Assembly: GCF_000003605.2 (NCBI RefSeq)
Contig: NW_003145791.1
Span: 217,890 to 241,854 of the forward strand
From: Saccoglossus kowalevskii
Lineage: Eukaryota; Hemichordata; Enteropneusta; Harrimaniidae
Reading direction: 5' to 3'
Length of the DNA stretch: 23,965 nt
The translations under genes and the position numbers were made by a program. The notes beneath the pieces are model-generated. The model was not told the DNA's origin and did not search any database. It was given only the letters and a program-made list of their open reading frames with translations. Shown piece by piece: positions 1 through 10,800 of this stretch (its first letter is position 1; every line of letters begins with the position of its first letter).

Positions 1-2
1 AC

Positions 3-119
3 GTTATCACAATGATACAAGGCAAAGAAGAAGACCAGTGGACAGCAGGTACTCTTATACAAGTAGAACCCTTCTTTGCAGTTGCTAAACAGACATCAGA
101 TCTTGCGACACCAGTATAA
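3..119 (+). other. Short open tail at the left edge, unidentified
   Basis: The frame is open from the edge to TAA at 117-119. It encodes VITMIQGKEEDQWTAGTLIQ and VEPFFAVAKQTSDLATPV. The composition looks protein-like. It could be the end of a retroposon ORF or of a plus-strand gene, or chance. It is not part of FANCC, which runs the other way. Confidence 0.2.
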
Positions 120-490
120 TTACATCTCCTGACTTCAGGTCAGATAGTTTTACCTGAGCTGTGGTAATATTACTAATACTCAAAACTGTGAAATATATTG
201 CAATAAATGCAAATGAACATTTCTGGTTGTATGAGTAAACTTGCTTCAAATATTAGTGTCTTGATAACTTGTCATGTCCAAAAGGACTATTAGGATTTAT
301 CGATATGTTTAAGGTGATCACCAGTCAACCGCAGTCAATTGAATCAAAATTTAAAACCTGTATTGCACCATTTATTTTCTTTGTACTAAGATATTGGTTG
401 ATGTCTAAAAAATGGCTTTGGACATACAGACGCACAGATGAGAACCAAAATTAATAATTGGAATAATTGTTGGAATATATATATCCTTAA
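120..490. other. Non-coding stretch left of the LINE remnant
   Basis: A+T-rich. The only structure seen is a small CTGAC/GTCAG hairpin near 133-147. No supported exon on either strand. Confidence 0.5.
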
Positions 491-878
491 AAAAAAGAAA
501 AACTTAGATATAATAAAATGCCTCCAGAGCAAAGGTTTTGTTTTCTATGTAATGAACAGGCTATTGGGGATGAATTTCATGTATTACTCACATGTAAAAA
601 TAGTCAGATTGTACAAGCTCGTAGTAAATTTGAAGCTGAATTAGCAATTTATGATGACAACATTTGCAAGTTATCAACTCTTGAGAAATTCAAGTGCTTG
701 CTAGGCACTAAAGATAGCTTCATTGTCGATTGCTTGGGAAAATTTATTGATTTTATCTCTAAGCTTTAGTTTAGTCTATTGTTTTTTTTGTGTTTTTCTT
801 GACCATTGATTTATTGTATGTTTTTTTCATTCATTCTAAATTTTGTGTCAAATAAAATATCTATCTATCTATATATCT
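491..878 (+). mobile_element. 3' end of a non-LTR (LINE) retrotransposon, 5'-truncated
   Basis: The frame is open from 491 to the TAG at 767-769. It encodes MPPEQRFCFLCNEQAIGDEF and continues HVLLTCKNSQIV. The pattern C-x2-C then DE-x-H and L-x2-C is the zinc-knuckle-like tail after the reverse transcriptase in many invertebrate LINEs. It is followed by a T-rich 3' UTR, an AATAAA at 851-856 and a (TATC)n tail to 878. No reverse transcriptase domain remains, so this is a dead 5'-truncated copy in a FANCC intron or 3' flank. The left limit is uncertain. Confidence 0.7.
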
Positions 879-1472
879 ACCGTACTCGACCGTACTCGAT
901 CGCGTTAGCGCCCATGCCCGGGCAAGGGCCCAGCCCCACTTTTGCGCAAATTTTATATTTGGGATCACATTCGGCAAAGCGCCCACCCCTTCAAAATGCA
1001 ACTAATTTAAAACTTGGTCTTGCATAACGAATCCTGGTAATAGTTTTTATATGATACAGCGTGGATATCGACCGCTGTGAACATGTTGGGAATGCGTGGA
1101 ACACGGTAACTATGCATAAACTATGCTTCGACAATGACCTGTTAATAAAAGTAAAATGCAGTAAATATTTCATGCCATATTCAGTTTACCTCTCTTTTTG
1201 AAAAAACCATGTCGTTTATTCGCTGAAATCAATTCCAACAGATCGTACTTCGACATCAATAATTCATTTCTGTTTCTTCATTGTGAAAATCAATGACGAC
1301 TCAACTAATTTCGTAATTTGATTTTCCCGCAAAGACGTAATCTGTCATTCGATGAATAAAATTTATCATTTGCACTCTTTTTCGAGGGGGGTGCTCGGGT
1401 AAGCGCCCACCCCTAAAAAAATCATGATTTTCTGAGTTGAGGCCCCTGGGCGCTAGCGCGGTCGAGTACGGT
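879..1472. mobile_element. Non-autonomous DNA transposon (MITE-like), 594 bp
   Basis: The ends are perfect 13-bp inverted repeats, ACCGTACTCGACC and GGTCGAGTACGGT. Similarity continues inward (GCGTTAGCGCCCA against GCGCTAGCGCCCA on the other strand). ATATCT flanks both sides (873-878 and 1473-1478), a possible 6-bp target duplication. Reading the ends one base shorter gives a TA target instead, as in Tc1/mariner. The left end has an extra tandem copy of CCGTACTCGA (880-889, 890-899). AAGCGCCCACCCCT occurs directly repeated at 977-990 and 1401-1414. No transposase frame. Confidence 0.7.
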
Positions 1473-1568
1473 ATATCTCTCATCAAGTGGTCAAGTCAAT
1501 GTAAACATGACACCGGGTTAATCCGCTCACACGTTTTCAACAGCGGTTTAAAATTGACATTATTTTAC

Positions 1569-1813
1569 CTTACAATGTTTTTGCGTATCATAGTTAAAGG
1601 GACTGGTTAACCAGCAGACGTAATCCAAGCAGTCATCAACATCACAATCCATCATGAGACACAATTCTATGGCTTTATAATACCAGTCACTGAACTGCAT
1701 TAAAGACAGCCATATATCCAGTAATTCACTAGATTTAGCGGTCTTCTCTCTTACTTTATGTAGTATATTACATATTTGTTGTATTTGGAAGTTGCAAGCA
1801 GCGTACAGAAGCC
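1569..1813 (-). CDS. FANCC: FANCC exon 10 (last exon inside the window)
   Basis: A 245-nt exon after TTTCTGTAG. It encodes helices CNFQIQQICNILHKVREK, ELLDIWLSLMQFSDWYYK and a WLTSPFNYDTQKHCK end before a GTAAAATA donor, phase 0. It is parallel to human FESWFLFIHFGGWAEM and WLLAFYYGPRDG. No phase-0 continuation with an acceptor was found left of it, so the remaining exon or exons are inferred to be outside. Confidence 0.83.
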
Positions 1814-4800
1814 CTACAGAAAACAAATCACATTTTACTATATGGAGTCTAGAGAATATTAGTCTGCATAGTTAACCCTATCAACTCCACGATTTGTTTC
1901 CATTCAAATTTTGGTGTTACATTTTCCAGAATATTCTCATTCACTTTCAGACCAAATTGGCCAGAATTTCCCATTGCCAACAAGTGTTGGTCACATTTTT
2001 TAAAAAGAATTATGACCAAAAATGCTTCATATTTTTGTGCGAGTTGCAGTTCCAGTTTGTTTGTTCTATTAAAAGCATATTACAGGTATGTCAGTGTGAG
2101 ACTGAATCACTTCCAATGAAAACATTTTTTTGTTTCATACTGTTTACTGTTATGAGTTGTGTTTCAAATACAACGATTGCAGTATAATTACAAGTACATA
2201 GAATATAAGAGTGCATGCTTGTGTGAATTAACATAAAGGCGGCCAGAAGCGCCCTCTAGTGGTGGAGCTTGTAGCAGAGTCAAAGTCATGCAGTGATGTA
2301 CATTTTTATTGTTTATGTAAATTGTCTACATTTTCACACACTGAACAACATACTATAATAATACATTTATATAGTTATATTTTTAGTAAGATCAAATAAA
2401 CATGATAAACACTATTTACCAGCAGGCTGTATCTGCATGAGGTGGATCAAAGGCTGTAACACTCTCGGATAGAAACCACTCAGTTCAAAACGAGGCTAAA
2501 TTTAAAATATAGAAATAAAATTAAGCATCCTGTTTTTAGTGACTGTCAACATTATTGCTAAATAATTATTTACACTCATCTAAAGTGGATCCAGTTTATT
2601 TGTGTGATTCATTTCTTTATTCAGCCCATGACACTCATAAAGCATTTCAAGCACGAAAATGTTGATCAGAACATCTTGAATCAGATGCATATGCAAATGT
2701 TTTGCATGATGTGTGTGTAAAGTTTGAACATGATTAGTACAGCTTTGTTAGCAATATGGCTCCAAAAACAAATATTCCTGCCGTCAGTCAGCTACTTTGT
2801 ATCAAATCTGGGAAAGAAAATGACTAGGACACATTATGTTCAATAGACATGCCAAGTTTGAATGAAATATGTCCCTGCACACCCAAAATCCAGTTGTGAA
2901 ATGGTAGAAATCCTTGACTTTGTTGAATTTTTAGCACTAAAATGGCTGCCATTCAGCCATCTTGATATAGAGAACACTGTAACACTCTTCTTACATACCT
3001 CAGTGTTGTGTGCTTTGACTGAATTCATAAACGCTCGATGGAACATACACAACACTCTCACGATTCCCTTATCACCATCACATTTAATATACATAGATCT
3101 AAGCAGTCTGTTGACAGTCCAGTAGATTGCTGGATTCTCAGCACAGGCTAAGGGCTGCAATTATATATAGTAAATAAGTTTATAATAACAGTACCGTATT
3201 TGTTCTATTTTAAGCACATATCTGATAGAAGCACAGGTAAACATTATACCATATCTAATATAACTTTAATTCTTAATGCATGTAAAGTGCAGTAATAGAA
3301 TTAATATGGTATTTTGATGAAAGATTCCTTCAATCGGTGGCAATAATGTGAGTTTCAAACATCTGGGATGGCACAATTGAATGTGTGTATGAATGACTAA
3401 ATTTTATTCCCTAGAACCCAAAACATACATTTATGTTATAAGTTAAAAGAATACCGGTAATTGAAAACAAGGATTGTGGTTAGAGGGGTACAGAAATAAT
3501 TGAACCACTGTTGTCTAGGCTGTAGATTACAATACAAAATGTAATGCTTCTAGTTTTCGGAAAAGGGTCCCCCTAGATGCTATATGAGAAACTAAGTTAT
3601 TTCAAGTTGTATGTGGTCATATTTGAGAAGCTAAAATTATTACTGTATCTGAGAAGTGAGCAGTATTCATTTGATAAATATGAAAACAGGAGTCAAGTGA
3701 TAAAACAAAAATATTGGCAAGACTACTTGTTGAGGGTGCTCTTGCACTAATTACAATGTCAATATTCATGTTGTAAATAGTTTAATCCTGTGTGCGAGAA
3801 CTATTCACAGGATGATTTACTGACGTTCATGAAAATCACAGTGACACAGCATCACCGTAGTGCTACAAAATTTCACAGAATTTACAGTGAATAAAAACAT
3901 TAGTACTGTCTGAATATTAACATGTGCTCACCAAAGTCGAGAGTGTACTGCACTGAAAATGTGTTATGAAACCTTGTATGTAAATCTGAGCTTTTGGGGT
4001 CCTCTACAAAGTGGAATGGGCCATGGGCAGCCAAAACAAAACAAATTGTAACTGGGGCATGTGATATGATATACTTGATATATAGACCTGTTTTTTTTTA
4101 AATAAAGTGTGCAGACCATGTTTAGATGATTTGTTTAATTAGAGTTAAAAAAAACAATGACTGTTAGTTTGGTTTGTTAAATGTGCTGCATTCAGTATAA
4201 TGAAACAAATCACCTGACAGCATTTATTATATTCAGAATCAAAAGCACAGCTCCAATAGACCAGTAATTACATTAAATATGCACTGGATTATTAAAATAT
4301 GATTTGCATGTATAATAAGCATACACGTACTTTTAGTCATTTACCTATTAGTGCATGCATTACTAATAGAGCCAAAATTGATCTCCTCTTCAAAACTGAC
4401 ACCATCATTGTGTTGTAAACATTTTATGTAAACAACGTGTTGTATATGACGTATGGGACCCACATCCAACATAACACAAGTCATTGAAAATGACACAGTC
4501 CCCGTTAAATTTTGGAAAGTTCTCTTTGTGCTCGTCATATTAAAGCAGAGGGGTTGTCGCAAGCCTGTCTTTGAAACTTGAGTCCCAAGTGGAAATACAA
4601 CAGATTGTTTATTTACATCAAAACACGTGTTCCTGTGTAGTAGTAATATGGCCAAAAATAAAAACAGCCGTTATTCGTCCATCTTTGATCTGATTATGAA
4701 ACACACTGTGCCAATACGAATGAAAATGGTACATAAATTGTGGAAATATAGTAGTAAGGCCAAAAAGTCAGATGGCTGTCAATCGGCCATCCTTGACCAG

Positions 4801-7800
4801 ATTTTGAAACAAATTGTCATGGACATGCATCCTAACATGTAAAAAGTACATGTATGTGCCAAATTTGAATGAAAACTGACAGAGCACGCATAAAGAGATA
4901 CCGCATAAAAAAAACAAAAAACAAGATGCCTGCCAGTTGACCATCTTTGATCCAATTGCGAAATAAATCATCATGAACATGTATCCTAACATGTATAATC
5001 TATGTACCAAGTTTGAATGAAAACTGACAAAGCATGTCCAAAATACAACATTTTCAAAAAACAAGATGGCTGCCAGTCGGCCATCGTTGATCCAATTGTG
5101 AAATAAATCGTCATGGACATGTATCCTAACATGTATAATCTATGTACCAAGTTTGAAAGAATACTGCCAAAGCATGTTCAAAATACACTATTTTCAAAAA
5201 ACAAGATGGCTGCCAGTCGGCCATTTTGAATCGAATCGCTAAACCACTGCAAGTGCATATGTGCCACAAAAAGTACTAGGCACATGCAAAGAATGAACGG
5301 AATCAGCCCAAGGGATTCTGAGATATGACTCCGGACGGACGGACGGACGGACGCACAGACGCACGGACGGAGACCGAATTATAAGTCCCCGTTTTCGGAC
5401 TTCGTCCGAACAGGGACTAATAAAGCAATTAACAGCAGTCGTCAATCAACTCACCAGTTGCCTCGACTCAATAAGCCTGATTGTATCCTTTGGACTAATA
5501 TAAGGTTTGATTACCACTAGCACATCAATAAGGTTACATATCTCTTGTTCTAACGAAGGAAAGAATCTCAGCCATAGATGTACCCTTGCATTGTATGACA
5601 AACTGATCACTGCAAATAGATAAAAATTTAGTTTAAAACAGTATAGGCAGACATCAGGTGGCACTCTGAGCTTTTATAGTATATCAATGCTATGATCTTT
5701 TCCACCACATTTTTTATTTTGAACCAAATTTTTGAAAACATGCAGCCTGTCGGCTGAGATAGCTCCGCTGTTAGCAATGCACATTGCAATTAAAGAACAG
5801 AAGATATCATTAGAAAATGTACAATATGTATAGTATCAAAGCAATAATTAAAGATATCATCACGAAATGAACAAATCTGAGAAAGGTCCACATGTAGTAC
5901 CTACCGGTATATGTATATTATCAAAGCAGTTGGACTTGCGGTTTTTAACAAGAAGTCGAAAATATTACTTTTTACCAAAAATTTCAAAAATTAGAGAATT
6001 AAAGATATCATCACAAAATGAACAAATCTAAGAGAGGTCTACCCAAGGTACATATACAACATGTATCTAAGCATTCAGGCTTGTTGTTTTCTAGAAAAAG
6101 TCAAAAAAGTAAAACATTGACACTGACGACGGACAATAACTCATATGATAAGCTCCGCTAGACAAAGCGACAGCGGAGCTAAAACAATTAATTATTCAAT
6201 TTTATTTTGTGAAAGGTGGCAAAAGTTTACTTTGGTGTTGACAAATATGCAAATTTTACGTTATTGACAGCATTCAGCATCATGGACAACAAGATGCCAA
6301 CATTGATATCCAATAATGCACAACATGACCAAAAGAGAAACTATTCTTTTATCTCAGTTTACCCTTTTCTTCTTCCAAGTACGCAAATTTCTGTGACTGT
6401 GTAACTTTTGTTAGAAACCTTGAGGAGAATTCTTCTCTATCAGAGAGTGAATGGCAGCAGAGTAGTGCAGTGATTAATGGTAGTGTACATTCCAAATCAA
6501 TAAGTGATATACACATATTTGACACTTCTTCCAATACTTTATTTAACAAGGATCGCTGCGGCAGTAGACAACTACAAATAAACATTTATTTTCAATTTGA
6601 TTATCTGGTGTGTAATAACTGCATGAGATTGCTAATATGGAAAATGTTTCTCAAATTTCACAGATGACAGCATGTATTGAATGATTGGAAAGAAAGAGAA
6701 TAATTTGGTTTATATATACTAAAAACAGTATAATCATAATTACATGGAACTAACTCATGGTCAATATTTGCTAGCTACAATTGAAGTTGATTTTCTTTTG
6801 GAGGCATTTGGAACAAGTCAATTGAAGCAGTATTCATTTTACTTGACACAAATGTCATGGTTTAGAGAAAGAACATTTGGCAGATTCACTTTCCTTTTCG
6901 TGCATCAAGCTTTTCACTTTGGCATTTAGATTTAGATGACTTTGTTGAGTAGTAATTGTTTTTTTGGTAGTTATTTTTTATTGTGAAAGGTGATAAAGTT
7001 GAATTTGACTCTCAAAGGCTTAATAGACAATTACTTTTACTGATTTTAAAGTTATCTCTCTGATTAAAATATTGTATTTACTGGTACTATATTAGTAACG
7101 CATATGTTCAGGTAAATTACAGGAGGGTTTCTATGGTGAAAATACATAATATTTTACTGTTTCAGCATACAACATTATTATTATACTTTTATTGCTACTG
7201 TACTGATAGAAATACTGTATTTCTAAAGATGCAATAAATATTATTATTATTATTATTACAACAAAATGAATGCAATTTTCTTTCTATGCGCTTCTGATAG
7301 AGCAACTTCCTCTAGCCAAATCTAAATGTACTTTACCATGGTAACTAGCATATGAATAGCGAAACAATGAAATCTAGTATACTCAACAAAATGAAAAACT
7401 AAACAAAGATCAAGTTTTCATCTTATATTTTTTTTAAAACAAGCAACCCATATCAAAAAGTGCATGTGTCAGAACTTACTTAGTTTTTGAACTCCACTTT
7501 CTCTCATGTTGTGAATCAAGATCAGACTGTATGGAGTCAATCAGCTACATAGACAAACAAAGAAGAAGTATTATGTGGTAGTACGCGATGTGAAAACCTA
7601 CAATATACGTAGTGTTATACATGTATATAGAAAGGAGAAATGCGGACCAGGTGATGCATTGTAACACTAGTCAGGGAAAATATGCCGATGGAAAACCTTA
7701 AATCAGGTGCATTTGAAAAAATAACAGTAAAATTAAAAGAAATTGTCTATTATTTTCGCGAAAATAATAAAGAATTCGTGAACACAGCCTTAGACTGAAG

Positions 7801-10800
7801 TGCATAAAGAATAAAAAAAAAAACAGTTGTTGACGTACAATTTACTTCCACATTCACTATATAAATTATACTATAAAAACACTTACCCCAGTATTTTCTT
7901 ACTAGTCCTGCCTAATAGCTGTAAACTGTATATTAAACTCACCTTTACAATTGCAAGCTGGTTGAAATCATCTGGCAGGTTTCCAGAAATTTCAGTTGCA
8001 GTACCATAAGGTTTTTCTGAGACTACATAGGATACTGTGTTTTTTACTTGAGACTAGAACAATTAAACGATTCAAATAATTCAATATTCTGATCATATAG
8101 GGAAGACATACTGGACAATACTCACTGCCAGTCACTTGTTTTTGATATATCTTGGTCATGACAGAAAAGCCTGACCACAATGAGGCTATTACGAGGATAC
8201 TGCGAAGTATGCACGAAGACAGTACAGTTGGAATAGCGACGTGCAGCGGAGGTCGATGTGACCACATACTGAGTCAGTGCATACTTTGCAGTATCCTCAA
8301 AATAATCTTATTATTATACACATTTTCCTCCCAGGAATGCATCATGGGAATGCCGAAATCCAAAACGTTTAGAACAGATTTATCAAACTTCTTTGTGTGT
8401 GGTCCGGTCAAACCCTGGGGGCAGCCATGTTTGTTATTTATTATTAGAGGACACTTATGCACGTAAAGGTTTCATATTTGGAATTCGTGTTTCTTAATAT
8501 GGTAGGATGAAAATACCTAGTGCAATACCGCAAAATTACGGCACGCTGTAAATTATAACGATACAGAGACAGATGTATAATAGAATTCATGCAATACCAG
8601 CAACATATGATCTCAAATTGGGCATGGATTGTTCTTGCACTACCCTTGAGATATCATACTGTATGTACCCAATGCCCTCAACTCTACCCACTTCACTTTT
8701 TGTTTCATAAATGCAAATTATGAAAATACTAGTTATACATCATGTACATAAATTATTATTAAAACACTCACTTACATATGCCCATTTGTTGGCCTTTTCT
8801 TCTAACTCATTCTTGGGCTGCTCTGATGTCAGTACCAAAATACACTGCATCAGTATCTTATAAGTGCTTTCTAAACAATCAACAAAATTGAAAAACATTT
8901 TACAAATGTATATGTATATTGCTTACTTAACCATTGCATTATTTCAGTGTTGCAGTGTTTTCTACAAATAAAAACAAGTCATGACAAGACAGTAACAAAT
9001 CTCAGATGAAGTAAGTGTATGGAAGTTACAGATTTAGTTACAGAACCAAAATCCAGTATGCACAATCATTGTATTGTCATGCAAGCTGTCTTAGAGAAAC
9101 GGTTGTTAAAATGGTGTGCACCTGTAACCCTGTATGAATGATCAACTGTGAGAAATGATGCTAGACACATTTACAAAATGAGATTTAAAGATTTATACAA
9201 AATGACCATCATACATAGTCCATGTGTTAATTAAGTTTGAATGTGATCGGTTAAAGCAGTCAGAGAAATGGCTCAGAATGCACAAATGCGATCAAAATCC
9301 AATTAATAGTCCCCCATTTTTAACTTTATCCAAAATGAGGAGTAATAATGTAGTTGTAAAATTTCATTGTGATCAGACAATGTATGACAGTAACATGACT
9401 TTAGAACAGGATTTGCATTCTGCCATTTTGAATCAGATCTGAAAAAACCATACCATGAAAACTAATAATTCACTTTTAATTTGTGCGCCCTAATTATTCC
9501 AAAAAAAATAATTATGAATAACTGTGTTGCAAAACATGATATTCTTTGATTTATACGTCATGTTTAATAAATTACATCAGAAATTCTGTTCACAGTAGTT
9601 TCACCTGGCACATGTACATCTCTCGGTTGGAACACTGAAAGTTCGAAGATCACGCCTCTGTTTTTCCTTTATCTGGGTTTGTTTTCTTACTACAACCAAA
9701 ACACAGACATGCTACCGACAATCATGTGGATATTTGCTCTATTAGTTATTGATATATATTTATTTCAAACAGATGAGCCCATATCAAAAAAAAATAATAA
9801 TAAATAAACACATTCTCTTATATGAATGACAGATGTGTGACTACAGTCATTATCTATATTCAGATGAATACATGTACTAGAGAAAATTAATTAACCTTTT
9901 AACAGGACAACATTATCACAGCACAACCTGCCAAGCAATTGACCAACATTTGGAAGTTGTTGAACTGCATAACTGGTGTCTTTCTGAAAGAGTACAATGT
10001 ATATTAATTAATGATAATAATGCCACATGATTTTTACAGCGCCCACGAGTAATACAAAAAAGCCCCTAAGTGCTTCACAGTTTGCATTATGGTAAATTTA
10101 TGACAATACATTTAAACATGATTGTATTGACAAAAATTGCAATAAAAAAAATAAAAAGTTATAACTATTCTTTTTTTCATTGTTATCTGAACACACTACT
10201 ATTAATATCTTATTTGACCTTGGTTACAACCCCATCCCACCCCCACCCCTCATCACACAAACATATTTTCATGAAGGTGTGACAATGTCATATAAATCAT
10301 TATCGGATAATTATCGTCTAATAAAATCTAATGAAATGTTGGCATCACTAAAATTTTTAGACAATAATATCGGATAACATTAAAGGGTGGTAGTCGTCAC
10401 GCCACGAGATATATGGGTCTCATATACACAAAGATGGCAACTTTGACTGTTGTGCAGATTAACGAGTACAAACTAAGACGTTACCAAGCTTTACGGTAAT
10501 TAGGCATTTATTAGGCGGTTAGAAGGTATCGACGGAGTCAAACCTCATACTTGTGATTTCCATTAGAAGAACGCATTGGATTGTGGGAAATATCAATGTT
10601 TGTCAACACAACACAAAAGTTGCACATGCGCAGCGTGACGACCACCGCCCTTTAATTTTTTGGCTCAGCAATGAGTTTTGAGTACATGAGCATATGCAAA
10701 ATAGCACTTATTACTAGTACTGGTAATTTCACGTATTTAAGAAATCTATATACATTTTATCATACAAAAATTACACACCCATCTCGACAACACATTATGA

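Noticed and set aside
62-108. Possible last FANCC exon on the minus strand after a CTGTTTAG acceptor
   Set aside because: The required phase-0 reading meets a stop after nine codons and shows no similarity to the FANCC C-terminus.
2862-3125. 87-codon plus-strand open frame
   Set aside because: It is antisense to FANCC exon 8, which has clear family blocks and splice sites.
4341-4655. 104-codon minus-strand open frame in FANCC intron 7
   Set aside because: No recognisable motif. Including it would break FANCC phase between exons 7 and 8, which join directly in phase 0.
4768-5064. 98-codon minus-strand open frame with repeated segments
   Set aside because: The periodicity comes from the 140-bp tandem DNA repeat. 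No domain or splice support.
4921-5230. Possible CRISPR-like array (regular repeats)
   Set aside because: The whole 140-bp unit repeats with no unique spacers, and the context is an animal gene.
6216-6404. 62-codon plus-strand open frame in FANCC
   Set aside because: It runs antisense into FANCC exon 6, with no family signal.
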